Shown here: positions 12,444-26,757 of the stretch, piece after piece
How the letters are laid out: each line of letters begins with the position of its first letter
Numbering within the stretch: the stretch's first letter is position 1
From: Hybos culiciformis
Lineage: Eukaryota; Arthropoda; Insecta; Diptera; Hybotidae
Assembly (NCBI GenBank): GCA_964007475.1
Contig: OZ023275.1
Coordinates: 20,005,829-20,069,828 of the forward strand
Length of the DNA stretch: 64,000 bases
Direction of reading: 5' to 3'
The notes under the pieces: model-generated
Told to the model about the DNA's origin: nothing
What the model saw: only the letters and a program-made list of their open reading frames with translations
Databases searched by the model: none
Translations under genes and position numbers: made by a program

Positions 12444-15400
12444 TTACCAAACAACACATTTTTTCTTTGGATTCATTTTTGAACCTAGTTTACAATTAAA
12501 TTCCTCCGAAAATTCTTTTAAATTTGATAATGGCCCAATAACTCGAAATTTTGGTGGCGAATGTGGATCTTTTTCAATTTGTAAAGTAGCAGCTTCATCG
12601 GTAACTGCTGAACACCAAACCTTAAAAACAGATATAGAAAAATTAAATTTTTTTCCACAATATCTAGAGATCCTCAATAACTTCAAATCATTTGATTTCC
12701 TTACAAAAAGAACAAATTTTAATTCTACCTGAGCAAATGATATGAAAAACAATTGTCTGTGAGTCATATTTAGGCCTGGTAATGGTAAAATATCTGCTTC
12801 TTTTTCTAATTTAGATTTAATAAATGCATGAAATGCTGCTTTTAGACCACCATTATCGGCTATATTTTCACCTAGATAGAAAATAAATAGAATTAAAACA
12901 AAAAGATGAAACAATGTTACAATTCTTAAGGCTTTAAGTTATAAAGTTGTCGTACAAAAAAGAAAAAGGGGACAGTGAGCTCAGTGACAGGTTAAAACAT
13001 AATTTGCAACCAGCTAATTGGTCTATACGTACTCATATAGAATGGTGATGTTCACAACGGTGTACCGTATAACACTTAAGAATTTTGAACGTCTCGAATG
13101 TTATATTTAACTAATAATTTGCCCCAGTTTGATGTAAATATATGTTGTTGCTATACGTACCTAAAGTTTGCTTTCCATTTAAATTTCGTAAATTGACGGT
13201 ATAATTTGAATATTGGTCAACAAAACATTGTGTTTTACTATTAAATTTTGCTATAGACTTATTCTCCCACCATGGTTTCAAATTACCAGTTTTATCATAT
13301 TCTCTACCTTGATCATCAAATGCATGAGTTAATTCGTGACCCATAACAACACCCATAGCGCCAAAATTTAAACTTTTTGGATTTTTTAAGTCATAAAATG
13401 GTTTTTGTAATATCCCAGCAGGAAATACTATTTGATTTTTAGTTGGAGTATAGTATGCATTAACAGTTGGTGGTGTCATACCCCAGCGAGTCTTATTAAC
13501 AGGTTGATCTAGCTTTTCTAAATTTTTTTTTAAATTATATACATTAACACGAATATTATTTTCAAAATATTCAGTTGCTGTTAAATTAAGTTCTTCATAT
13601 TTAGCATCCAATCGTGTCTCATTTAATATATAATCAGGAAAACCAATCATATCTGAAATAGCATCTGCTTTTTCCTCAGCTAAACGCTTTGTTTTAATAT
13701 CCATCCAATCTAAATTATTAAAATTCGCTTTAAATGCAGTTCTAACTTCATTTATCATTTGCTCAGATTGTGGTTTTGAATCACCATGGAACGATTCACG
13801 AACAAACATAGCACCAATAGCAAAACCAATTACATTATTTGTATCTGTTACACAATAACGCCATGGTTCTTCGCCACCATCAGAACCGATAAGTGCTTTT
13901 CGAACACCCTTGTATGCGTCTCGAAATGGTTTCGATAGGCATGCTGTTAATGTTCTTACAGCTTGCCAAATCATATAATTATTTAAAATAATTTTACCAT
14001 CATCTGTTTGCTGATAACGATCAATTATCGTTGTTAAATTACCAAGAAATTCTGGTCCATAAATAACAACAATTTCATCTTCAGTTACAGTTCTATTTAC
14101 TAATCGAAATGCATCTGCAAAATGTCCTGTCCAATTAATAAAATTAGCTTTTTCTTGCAAATCTTTCAATTTCATTTTATGATACATGTCTTGCTCATTT
14201 CGGCGATCTTCAGCGGGAACTTTAATTTAAACAAAAAATTACAATTCAATATAGACATACTTAACACAAATATGTTTTTGTATAAAACGATTCGATTTGA
14301 TAGCAATGAAATTACATGAACTTATTTGAAAGTTCATTGGATTTTAAAAAGATTTTCATCTCTTGGATTTTTATGGAAATGATATGTAGATCTAAATTAA
14401 TTTATGGATTTGTTTCTCGAAGAAGTTGCAGAAGAATTATATTGATATTATATATTGATTACATTACCCAGATATTTATGAAATAATTAAAAAATATCAA
14501 TTACATTTAATTTTCTTCTCAGTAAGAAAATTTCATTTTAAGACCAATATTTTGATCCTTACACAACTCCTGAATTATTTAATTTAATCGATTAAACAAA
14601 AAAAATTACCTGTTATGTTAGCAATTTCAGTTTCAAACGCAATAACATCTTTCATTTGTTGTTCTGCATCTGATCTTTTAGCACCTAATAGTTCGGCTAC
14701 TTTAGTCATATATTCTAAATATGCAGTTAAAACTTTCTCATGAAGAGTACTATTCAAATAATAATCGCGAGTAGGTAATGTTAAACCACCCTGATCAATT
14801 TGAATAATATGTCTGGATGAGTTTTTATCATCTTCACCTACCGCCCATGTAAATAATCCTCCCATATTGTATCTGCGACCAAAATATTGAAGTAACATGT
14901 ATTAATTAAAATAAAAAGTTATGTACATATGAATACATACAAATATAAATTAAGAAAAAATATTACTTATATTTTATGTTTTATATTTTCACTAAATTGT
15001 TTAGAAAAAAATACTTTTAATTTTCATATCAGCAATAAAAACATTTAATTCAGATCTCGTTGTGACATTTGACTTGTGAGAAACATTTTGGTACTAAAAC
15101 GCTCATTTTTATTTAAATAAAATATACAAGGAAGTATTTTATTTGAATCGGTGGTGTTGAAATAAAACCCAGAGTCACCCATGTCACTTTAAAATGTGCC
15201 ATAAAGTCTAAAAGTAAAAGATCATAAAGTCTAATTTGGAGTTATTTCGTAAATAAAAACCTCTGTATACAAATCGAGATTATTTATTTTTTAACCTTTT
15301 GTCAAGAAAATCTAGTCGATTGGATAAATTTTTGTACAACTGCAAAGAAACGAGTCAAAAACTGTTTATTTTATACTCTTTTACCACAAAATTTATAAAC

Positions 15401-17951
15401 ATCGATTGAAAAAATTTAAAAACTATTTTCCTTTTTTTTTCATTTTACGTTAAAAATAATAATTTTTGTGAAATCTAAACAAAAATAATTTTTGCAATAT
15501 CATTATAAAATATTTATTGGCGAATTAAAAAAAAATTAAAAAAATAAGTTATCTTCAAAGCGTTCTGCTAGCACCAAATAGAGTCCACAACACTGGCGCT
15601 AAATTACGATATTATTCTATTACTCTTATAAATTATTATACATTTTAATTTTTACATAATATATAATTTTAATTCTGTAATTTATATTGTATATATGATT
15701 TATATAATCTATCATTAAGAATTTTATTATTGTATTCTAAACTCACACATTTTGCAAAATCTTTAATATATTCTCCAAAGACCATCTTTTCAACTTAAAT
15801 CCACTCTCAGTTATATTCCATCCACCAATATCTAATAGAAATTTTTGTAAAGGTTTTGCACTTAATTTTTCCATAATTTCATTTTCATCTAAACATGATT
15901 TATAATAATATTTGGCTTTCCTCTCGGCTTCAGATTTAAAATAACTATCGGGTTTTTCTATAAAGTTAATTAAAGGTTTCTTTAAGAAATAGTTCTCCAA
16001 AAATTAAATTTTATATATATGTAAATTTATGACAGTTTCAAAGGAATCCGATGTTTGTTATATTTGCATAATCAGTATAGTGTTCATTTTGATGAAATTT
16101 CAACTACACTGGTTATTTTTAATATAAACTATACTAAAGTATAAACACGAGTTTTTTTTTTCATTTTTTAACTTAGATTTAGATTGGGGTTTGTTCGCTT
16201 AACTTCTATTGGTAGTTAATATTGAATATTTGAAAAATTTTATAAAATTAATGTTCCGAATCATGGTTGAAACAGCAACAATGTAGAAGTCCAATTAAGA
16301 AATTTCAGCCAAGCAACTGTTGGTATGAAATATATGGGAGGGAAAAAGAATCTATTGTTGTTACCGGATATTACCTAAAACATTTTTTATTACTAATTGA
16401 TTCTGTTGCTCTAATTTTCCAAACGTTCCCCATATTGATTTACCATCGGGTATAGGATTATTTCTGATCCATTGATTACTGCAACAAAATTATAATAATT
16501 ATATTTTTACAGAATTCATTTCGTAAATTCGACAATTTGGATTAACATATGTATTTGTTTGATTGCGAGGAACAGGATAAATGATGAACAATTTTTCTCT
16601 TTTAAATCCCCTTCTTCGCAATCAAACAATTACATAATGATCGTAGTCACTTTCAATTTAATTTATTAATAACAAACCAACCAAGCAAATCCATAAAAAT
16701 CGTCACATGGATCAATTGATTTATCTATTGACTTTAAAATTTCGCTAGCTGCTTGAATACAAGGCTCATTCAAACATGGAAATTGTTCAGCTAGATTTTT
16801 TTAAAAGAAAATAAAATTAATTTGTATTAAAGTCAAAAAATAAAAACAAAATTTATATTATAGTCAAGAAATAAATAAAAAAAATAATGTTATTAATAAT
16901 GCTCGTGACAGGACATGAATACACATTTTTTAGGAATTCTAAGAACATTCCCAAGAACAGTAACTTTATATCTAAACTTCTCACAGAATCAAATAGTTTC
17001 CGAAATGTTCAGTATCGATTCTGATTCTACATGTCTTCACTTAGAGACTATTTAAGGAGTTACGTTAAATATTAGCATAAATATAGAAGTTTTTCTTACT
17101 TTTATTGTGCAAATGAACATGTAAACTCCTAGTTGTATTGTCTGCATCCTTTGATGAGGCAATTATTATAACGATAAATAATAAGAAAATTAATAGGCCG
17201 GTTGTAAGAATTAAAATTTTTTCTAATTTTGTTCTGGATCTCCATAATGAAGTACCCTGTAAAAAAGATTTAAATTTTTTTAATATAAAGCATTGAAATT
17301 TTTTACACATATCTCATAAAATTTACGCTTCTTTCAGACGAGGATACTTTAGCCAAGATACGGGTATCTGAGATACGGAAAAGACATATTTTTATATTTG
17401 TTTGTAACAGCTTTTCACACATAAACGCTCAGAGGCCCTCATTCAACATAATAACTTTCTATTTGAAAAGACTCTCTCTATTTGCATTTAATATTCTTAA
17501 CATATATCAAATAAATAGTTCTGCAGCTAGGTACAATAGTTTTTGTTTTTTATAAGAGTATAAATTATTTACAATTTCCAAATTGAATATAGAATTTTTT
17601 TTCTGATGGTGATCAAATCGGTATTTAAATTGTTACGAACTGAAGTTTCTATAGAAATTCATGAAAAAATTAAGATCGGATGAATATAATTAGAATTTAT
17701 ATTAGAAAATATTAATAATTATATGAATTGTATACGATGTAACGAGAGAAATTCTTACCTGTAACCGGTATAAATATAATATACATTATTCTTTCAATCA
17801 CATAATTAAAAATAGCAATAAATTATTTTCTTACCCTAACTGTATGATATCTTATTTGCATCCCAGGACTTCCTGATGATTCATTCAATTGTATTGTGCC
17901 TATTGAACTAGTATCTTCATCTGCAAATTCAGCTTGTTTATATCGCGTCAT
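12444..17951 (-). CDS. Nep2: Neprilysin-like M13 zinc metalloendopeptidase, complete, nine coding exons
   Basis: The coding exons, in transcript order, are 17951-17835, 17256-17100, 16790-16682, 16478-16375, 15957-15747, 14872-14610, 14219-13161, 12871-12729 and 12620-12444. They join in frame at GT-AG sites to 2340 nt, or 779 residues, the usual neprilysin length. The order is a short cytoplasmic tail (MTRYKQAEFADEDTSS), one membrane segment at residues 53-72, then a large ectodomain. The ectodomain has conserved cysteines (CLNEPC, DPCDDFYGFAC), VNAYYTP substrate-binding residues, zinc motif HELTH at 615-619, third ligand in ENIADNGG (E675, D679) and a C-terminal C-x-x-W (CVVW). It is a type II membrane ectopeptidase that cleaves small peptides such as neuropeptides. 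The N-terminus resembles Drosophila Nep2; the family is certain and the paralogue less so. The ATG directly follows a splice acceptor, so an upstream exon exists. Confidence 0.93.
12621..12728 (-). other. 108-nt neprilysin intron with no in-frame stop
   Basis: It separates ...QLFFISFAQ from VWCSAVTDE, residues that are contiguous in other neprilysins. The donor is CAG|GTAGAA and the acceptor TTTAAG|GTTTGG. Its length is 36 codons and the frame stays open through it, so retention would insert 36 residues without truncation. Confidence 0.85.
13161..14219 (-). CDS. Nep2: Neprilysin catalytic exon (M13 domain with HELTH)
   Basis: This is the largest exon, 353 codons long. It joins ANIT|VPAEDRRNEQDMYHK upstream and NGKQTLG|ENIADNGG downstream. 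It carries most of the M13 fold: the PEFLGNL-type helix region, TRWGMTPPTVNAYYTP with the substrate-binding N-A-Y-Y, and VVMGHELTHAFDDQG with both zinc histidines (codons at 13338-13324). Phases are 1/2 at the acceptor and 1 at the donor, and both agree with neighbouring exons. No stop or frameshift is present, so this is an intact gene. Confidence 0.95.
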
Positions 17952-19589
17952 CTAAAAAAGAAATTAAAGAACTTATAGCGTTGAATTCTGTATAGTTAAA
18001 TAGATACATTATCCGAGAAACATCGACTATCATCGACAATCATTTGCATTTTTGTGTTTTTTTTTTCCCCAGTTTGAAAATGTAAAACTTATGATTTCGT
18101 ACTTCTCTTTATTGCAATCATTCTAATTTTAATAAATTTTTATATAATTTGAATTTAGGCCGTTTTCCATCAAAAATTAGATAACTGAATAGATATGTTT
18201 TAATTTTGGTTTTTTATATGTTCGCCCATTCTGTTCGCCCATCCTCAAGCTTATATTAGACAAACTACGTAATTAATTTAGATGAAAATTAGTATAGGAA
18301 TGAATATAGGATTGAATTATAGGAACTTAAAACAGAAAACTGATTATATTATATCTAAAGCATTCGCACTGAATATTATTGGTAGATTGTTTGGGTTTCT
18401 AAATCAAAATCTGTAAATTTATGTTGTTATATATACTATTTATTATAATAATTATTCGCATTCAAAAGCAACATAAAAAGGGTTGACAAGGTCGATGTTT
18501 ATTTTTATTCAAAAAAAAATAATAGCATTATTTACCATAACTATATGAATTTACATATATTATGTATAAAAACAAATTTCACGAACTTAGACGCAAAAAA
18601 AAATATTTTTTGTATATGTTGTTATATCAATATATATATAAATGTATATAAGAAAATTCGATATGACCGCGTTAATTTCGATATTCTTCATATCGCAAAA
18701 TTTCAGTGAAACCTCGGAAAATTTTTGAATTCAATAAAAACTCGCAACTTTCAAACACAACTTTTGTTATCTTTAATTTTTTCTTATCATTTTCATTAAA
18801 AAAAAAGAGAAAAATTAATATTTTTTACTGCGTTTTTTTTTCTATTTTTGCTTTCTTGTGCGCTCAACAAATTTATTTCTTGGGAACTTATTTGTCCAAA
18901 ACAAAAATCACATAAATTGAAAAAAATAAAATAAATCATAAAATTTAATTAATTAATTATGTTGTTTGTTTTTTGAATTTATAGAAACATTGTATTCTAA
19001 AACTAGTTATGAAGTTATGTACCTTCTTATTTACAAAAAAAAACGAGATCCCAAAATGAAAAAAGAATTAAATTTAAGCTTTTACAGAATTCAGAAAATA
19101 AACTGAAAATGATTTTAAGAATTCAATTTTTATTTTGTTTTTTTTTTTTTTTTTATTATTTACGTAGAGTAACGAAATTTTTATTGTACATACAAAATAA
19201 TTCCAGAAAAAAAAAATTTAAATGCTCCATACCGCCATACATTGAATAGATAAAAAAAAATTAAAGATATGTATGACGCGGTCCATATTCTTCAATTGAC
19301 CAAAAATTAATGGGATACGAAAACATATTGTATGTATAAAACCGAAAAATTCTATGTTGCGTTAATGTTATTTTCGTATCTCAAAATCTGTGCCAAAGAG
19401 ATCATAAAAATATTAAATTTTCAGATCACGCAATAATAATAATTATTATAACAAAGATCGCGTTAAGAAATTTTCGGATTGTTATATTCAGATTAATCTG
19501 CCTGATTTAGAATATCTTATTAATATATGTGTATGTTCAAAGTAATATGAAACATGATAGTCGATACTACAAACATAATATTTTTCTAA

Positions 19590-21045
19590 TTTTTTATTTT
19601 TGAAATTATTTTTACCACTTTTACTAATAATAACATAAACATTCGACTTCGAAATTCGAATAGAAATTTTCTTTTTAATGTTTTGGTATGAACCATATAG
19701 CCGTTGTAAAAATTAAAAAATGGTATTCGATGATTTGAATATGACAAATAATAATAATAATAAAATTGATCAATAAATAGGGTCAGTAGAATATAAAAAG
19801 TGTGCTCGATTCAAATCCAGATTTAATTTATAGATAATAGAAACATGAAAATATGGATTAAATGTTAATATAGATTAAATGTCAATATAGATTAATTGTT
19901 AAGTTTGCGCAAAAACGACGAGTGAATCTATAAATGTGAGTTAAGATAAGAAGAAATCAAGTATAAAATAATAAATTGAGAAGATTCTCAAATGATTATT
20001 TCGAAGTTGATTTCCTCTTATCTTACCTCAAAAACAACTATTGTTACCGCTTCATTCTATAGTTTCGATAGAAATGCTAATTTCTATTTTTAGAATTTTA
20101 TATTCGCGCGGAATAAAAATGCCCGAATATGTAATACAAGAAAATAAAAAAAAATGCTCTGATCAATTTCCATATACGAAGATTTTAGATTAATTGCTAC
20201 ATACATTATGTATCTAAAAACAGATTAAAATATCAAAATGATATTTAGGTTTATCCAATTTTATATAAATAATGCTAAGATATTTTTATTTTTCAAATAA
20301 TTCACGAAATTTTTACTACGGCGGATTCGCCATAGTATTGTCATAGTTTAAAATCAAATTTCGGAATAAATCGCTTTTATAGCCTTTTTTGACTATTGCA
20401 CCTTTTTATCTTATATTTATAAAACGGTATCCAAAATTTGATTTATACAATCGAGGACAGTTATAGAACTTTTTTAAAAAAAGTTCTTGGAAAAACATCC
20501 ATCCAGCATTTGGGGATATAACGACATATATCCAAGTCCAAGTATCCTAAAGTGATGATGTCATCCTCAATCTCTTGCCCTCCTTTCGAAAGTATAACCA
20601 AAATCTAAATTATGTAAACATTCAATTAAATTATCTAGAAATGCGATAGGAAAAGCACAATTTTTTTTGAATTTTTCACATTTGTAGATTCACTTCGGTT
20701 CTAAAGTAGTTTCTGCGAAAACTTAACAATAAATCTATATTTACATTTAATTTATTTTAACATTTAATTTATATTTTCATGTTTCTATTATCTATAAATT
20801 GAATCTGGATTTGAATAGAGCACCATTTTTTTTAATTCTATTGACCCCATTTATTGATCAATTTTATTATTATTATTTTTTATCATATTCAAATCATCGA
20901 AAACCTTTTTTTTTATTTTTTCAACAGCTATACGGTTTATTAAAAACAATTAGAAAGAAAATTTCTATTCGAATTTCCAGGTTGAACTTTTATATTATTA
21001 TGTGTATTACTTACTGAAAGTGATAAAAATAATTTCAAAAAACAA
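19590..21045. repeat. Inverted duplication, about 350-bp arms with about 730-bp spacer
   Basis: The left arm (about 19590-19945) and right arm (about 20678-21045) are reverse complements with moderate divergence. Shared blocks include AAATTCGAATAGAAATTTTC, the stretch from TCGATGATTTGAATATGA through a (AAT)n run to AAAATTGATCAATAAAT, and TTATAGATAATAGAAACATG. The differences look like independent point changes and small indels. No terminal motif, target duplication or coding frame was seen. The spacer contains a separate small hairpin (19938-19960 with 20007-20029). Confidence 0.8.
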
Positions 21046-21530
21046 AAATTAAAAAAAAAATAATTATCTTTTTAGACTGAAATTGAATTGAGTTCTAATA
21101 TTTTACTTCGTTTAACCTTGCCATTGTTAAGCCCATTTTGATACATAAATCATCCAAAAAACAAACGAATTTTCACTTTTTTCTTTTTGATAAACAGCGT
21201 AAATTATTTCTACACAGACTTTTTTTCATAACAAAATATATAGTTTTTATATCTAAATAATAATTTCGCGGTCCAAAACGAAATATTCTACTTGTACTAT
21301 GTAGTTCTAATTTTTTTTTTGTTCATGAATTTTATATCTGAACTTAAATCTAAAAGAATATACATATGTAAATATCTATGCATTACCTATCTAAAAAAAA
21401 AAGAAAAAACAAAAAACAAAAAAAAACTGCAAAAATTATCATACATTATATCGTCACCGCCAATTTCTTGAATGTTGCATACCGCAAACTATTAATTTCC
21501 AGAATAATGATTTTCACAAAGTATATTTCA

Positions 21531-21937
21531 ATGGGGTTAATATTGATAAATTAGCACGAAGAAAAATTAATTTATAATTTTATTGATGTTAATCTTAAGA
21601 AAAATTCTATCGATTTGATATGCAAATTAGAATTGAATATAATAAAATGTATTCATAGAACTCACGGGCTAATTTAAATAGAAAATTCATTTAAATACGA
21701 AAGTTTTAGATAAATGTTTGGTGTCCGCCGGAATGGGGTTAATATTGATAAATTAGCACGAAAATTTTTTTTTATAATTTTATTCATGTTAATCCTAAGA
21801 AAAATTCTATCGATTTGATATGCGTAGTAAATTAGAATTGAATATAATAAAATGTATTCATAGAACTCACGGGCTAATTTAAATAGAAACATCATTTAAA
21901 TACGGAAGTTTTTGATAAATGTTATGTATCCGCCGGA
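21531..21937. repeat. Two-copy tandem duplication, unit about 202 bp
   Basis: Copy one runs 21531-21732 and copy two 21733-21937. Each starts ATGGGGTTAATATTGATAAA, contains ATAGAACTCACGGGCTAATT and ends near TCCGCCGGA. Copies differ by scattered substitutions and short indels (for example an extra GTAGT in copy two), so the duplication is not recent. No gene is present in it. Confidence 0.85.
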
Positions 21938-24900
21938 CATTGAATTTGAGATTTCTGGCGCTGATTAGTTCATATATCAGTCTTAATGGGTCCGTACAAA
22001 AAAGTATTCGTAAATATTACATCAAAATACGTTGCACTTAAGAAAATATTTTGAATTATATAACTATTTTATGCACATAACTATTTTTTATACGTAACAT
22101 TAACAAATTAAAAATTGTGAAAAAAAAATTGGCTCGTCTTGAAAACTAGATGTCGAACGGAATAAGATAATTGGAGCAAATATTTGATGAACAGTTTTTG
22201 GTTTATTTAAATTAAAAACTTGAAAAAGCCTAATATTGTCTTTGGAACACTTAAGTATTCGGATGACACTATGTATCTTAAAAACTTCAGTTTAAAAGCT
22301 ATTCATTTTTTATTTATTTTTTTTTTGTTCTGGATTATGTTATTAAATATCTTGTATATATGATGTAGTTATGTTGAAATGAAAAAAATAAATAAATAAA
22401 ATTAGCTACATACTACAAATCGTATATAAATTGTGAGGCACATTGTGTACTCTCCAGTTGTGTATATTCAATATCATTTTCATAATGCAATTGTAATATA
22501 TACATATATATAATATAATATATATTCATAAATCTACATACGTTTATAATAATATGATATAAGAATTAATATAATTTTGATATTTTTTTTATTTATTGGC
22601 ATTATTTATTGTGTATGTATTTATATATGTACTTGTACATATACATAATTATGTGTATTGTTGAACAGCAGCAAAGGCATTTCTATTTTAAAATTTTAGT
22701 AGATTATATGTAGATAGGTACTTCATAAAAAAATAACAACATTATGTTATAATAACATAATATTATTACGTTCATACACAGTGTTTGTTCGTTTGTTTAT
22801 TATTTTTTTTCGATTTCATATATGTACATTTATTGAACAACTTTCTTCTTATGCTCATATTATGTATAAATTAACCATTGATTAAGAATACAACCTATAA
22901 GATTATTTATTATCATATAATATTTTGAATTATTTCGAGATTTTTTTCGGTGGAACGAAAAATAAAAAAACTAATATTTATTAGATAAGATTGCATTTAT
23001 TTTCGCTGAACTAAGATATTAGAACCATCAAGTAGATCTTTTCGTAATTAGTTTGTAAACCGAAAAATGACTCATTTTGACAACTTAATAGCAATATTAG
23101 CAATATAAGAAATCTGGATAATTATTATTTTTTTCAATTTGTATGAGAATCTGTGTATCGTCTAATTGCGTTTGCAATTAAAATTAATCACACTTTAATC
23201 CCATAAATTTCATATGATTGAAGTATGGCGTTTACACTGGGAAACTAGGAGTAGTTTGTAATAATATACTTAAAAACCTTTACTTAAAAACTTTTACAAT
23301 GATCGGCGGGAGGCGGTTTGGAACCAAATCATAATAATAACACAGTAGTAGAACTAAACAAGCATATGAATATAAATTCCATAAAACAATTAATTCATAG
23401 GCGTGATGCGGTCAGCCATGTTATTGTTGACATTTATACAACAATGTTTACAAAATCTAGGTTGTAAAGGTGGTCAGGCCGGGAGTTCAGTATTTAAAAT
23501 TTGTTGTTTTGGATACAGTAAAAGTTATATTATTTTTATTCTGTTTCATTTCCATAATATTCATTAGTCCGAGCTCTAAACATAGTCACTTGGTAAGTAC
23601 TTTCTCTGAATTATTTCTCCTTTATTGTCACATAAATTTTAAAATAATACCTAGCTAAAGAAGTATTATATTTCAATAAAAATCTGTATGTTCAAAAATT
23701 TAAAATCTCTGAAAGTTTCTCATCGATTAGGTACTTTTATAATTTTAACACAACGTTGCGAGCAAAGCCACATTTGGGAAAAAAATATAAAAATTCGCAG
23801 TCGCCGAGGAACAAAAACAACAAACAATTGGGTCGGAGTTACAGCAACACAAAGCAAGCAACAGATAAAAAATATTTCAATTATGTCTAAATTTTATACG
23901 AAAATTATTTAGTCCGTAGGAGCTTATAACTTCAAGAATCGCAGAACGTAGAAACATTTAGCTGAGGGCATGAAAACATTATAACAGAACTTCCATTTAA
24001 ACCAACGACATAATTCCCAAAAAAAAAGCTATAAGTCCCACGACGCTTTTTCACCCATGCATGAACGTTGTGTAATAATGTCAAACCTTCCACTCAAAAA
24101 CAATGACGCAAGTCCTATTTAGTTACAATATAAAAAATAACATAATTCCCATTCAAAACTTAAAAAGGAATAATAGAAATTATAAATTTTAGTATGTATT
24201 CGAAATTAAATTCCATTTTATTAAAAAATTTTAATTTAGTGTAAAAATTTTAGACAGCTCCACAGGCTGAAGGCGATGTTATATTGCGAAAAAAGGGCAT
24301 TAAAACAGGTTTTACTTTAGCTAGCATGGCCTTAATTATACTACAAAAATTTAAATAATTTCTCTTTTTGCTTTAACATATGTATAATTCGCATATATCA
24401 TGTCATGATTCTCCTTTTATTTATGATGCAATTCCCGCTTTTAATTTTAAGTGGGAGTTTTGTCATTTAGACAATATTCCCACTTGCTGAATATGACATA
24501 ATTCCCTGCGCCATGTGTTATTTGTTTAAGAGTCTTTATTAAACTGGTCTTTTACATATAGCATTATTCAATACAAAAGATTATAATATATTAAGTAAAT
24601 TCACTGAGAAAAACATACTATAAAATTATAAGATATTCTAACTATACTACAGTATGTATTTATTATTTAATGAGAAAACAGATTTTGAGTACTTTCTATC
24701 AGAAAATATTGCAGTTTTAGTTACAACTTTATTTACTAAAGCTAATTTTCCAACAATTTTTTTTTATCTTTATATCATATATCAGCTTTATTTGTATCTT
24801 ATTAAAGGAATTCTTATACTTTTACACATTATTATTATTATTATTATGTTTAATTTTCCTTAAACAAAAATGCAACAAATATTCTACAACACTTAAGTAT

Positions 24901-26757
24901 AGTCTATGGGCCTGAATGTAATTCTCATATTTATTATTATTTTATTTATTGGACTAATTCTTTTTTTACTACCAGATGGATGTTCAAAATAAAATTATTT
25001 GTTTTCGTTTTCTTACTTCATAAAATACATTCACATTTCACATACAATTTATTTTATTCCTTATCAAAATCTCCAATCCGAATCCTTGAACACAATCATT
25101 GGCCGAACTTTTTTTAAAGTTTCTTGAATTGACATCGGTATATACCCCATCAATAGTTCAAATTGTTCGAAACAAAAGGTGGTCAAATATTTTTTTATAG
25201 ATTCATACTCCTAAAAAGTTAATAGTACCTAATAGTACAAAATGTAGCTTAGACTAAAGTGAAAAAGATATAAATTGAAGACCTAAAGTGATTTAAGTAA
25301 AAATTTTTAATTTCACATTGTTATTGTGTAGTATAACTGTGGCAATAATTAATCATAAACAAATGTAATCTAAGAAGACAAATGTATAGATTAAAAAAAA
25401 TATTGTTCAGATCATATTTAATTTCACACGCTCGCTATCGAAATTTTTTTTAACATATTGTATGTTGTTTTGTTACAATATTTCCTCTGATAAAAGATAC
25501 CTGCTATTTTAGTTTTTATAAAGTAATCTTTATTTTTAATTTTTTCATTTTTTCTTAAATTTATTTGCCGCCTTCTAGGCGGCATTGAAAATTTTTATTG
25601 TGGCGAACAAAGAAAAAAAAAGGAAATTGCACACAATATGATTAATTTTATGACATTACGATATCTTTCGATACAACTATAAATATTTGTACGTACACAT
25701 AATTATAATACATATAAGAATTGTTTTTTTTTGCTTGAAAAATCCTAGATTATTATTGAAATCATAAGTTATTGTAAAAAAAAAAGTGATACAATTTTAT
25801 ATTACTTTTTTTTTATAAAATGAAAATGATTTGCTGGCGTTTTTTTTAGAATATGTACAGAAGTATACTAATATACCATATGATAAATATACATATGTAT
25901 ATTATGTAGGAACTATGTGAATAAATAGATACTTATATTTATATTTAATTTTTTTTATAGAAATCAACATGAGATTTTCGTAATATTGTGCAAAAGCGAA
26001 TTTTTATAAATCGAAAAATTCAATACTTACTTTTACGGACATCCTTATTTACTTGATTTTTTATTTTATTTTTTTATTTTTATAACTTAAAAAAATCCTG
26101 GCAACATTATTATTTATTTTGTTATATAAAATATAAAAAAAAATAATTAAATAAAAATAATAAAATTAAATTTATAAATAAAAAATATAATTGTTTATTT
26201 ACGTATTTATTATTTTATTTTTGTTTTTAACATTTTTTTATAATTTTAAATGAATTTTTATTTAAAAAGGAGATAAATTGTTAGTTTTTGATTAATAATA
26301 TTATTTTAAAACAAATTATATATATTTTACGCCCAAAAGTATGCAATTTTTTTATTTTTTTTTAAATTAAATTTTATTTTTATTAGAAAAATAAGTACTA
26401 CTTTTTTTTAGTTTCTTATTTCTTCTATTGAAAATGAGTGTGTTACTTTTGTTGAATGATAAGTAAAAATAATTGACTATTTTTTTTTTAATTGGCAATG
26501 TCATAAGATAAGTAAGGAACGCGACATCTATGACATGCCTTCAACAACGAAAAGAAATATGTTTGGAAAACAATATATACATTAATTAATTATGTAACTA
26601 AAAGTAAGAGAAAAAAAAAATAATTTGAAATATATCTATCTTAAATCTCGAACTTATTAAAACAACAGTCTCTATTTAAAAAAGAAAATAGATATCAAGT
26701 CACTTTAGAAAAATTGATTTTTTTTAATAAAAAAATTTTCACATATACACATTGGAT

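Noticed and set aside
14873..14898. Neprilysin exon beginning at ATG 14898 (MLLQYFGRRYNMGG)
   Set aside because: No acceptor AG lies between the upstream stop and this ATG. The AG at 14874-14873 gives a perfect frame join (LQNV|YNMGGLF), so the earlier codons are intron.
15958..16000. Neprilysin exon extending to MENYFLKKPLINFI
   Set aside because: The acceptor at 15959-15958 joins KNVL to EKPDSYF in the right phase and matches the family; the longer version is out of phase with the upstream donor.
19800..19835. GATTCAAATCC, resembling a tRNA T-loop
   Set aside because: No matching acceptor stem, D arm or A box is present, and it is part of the inverted duplication.
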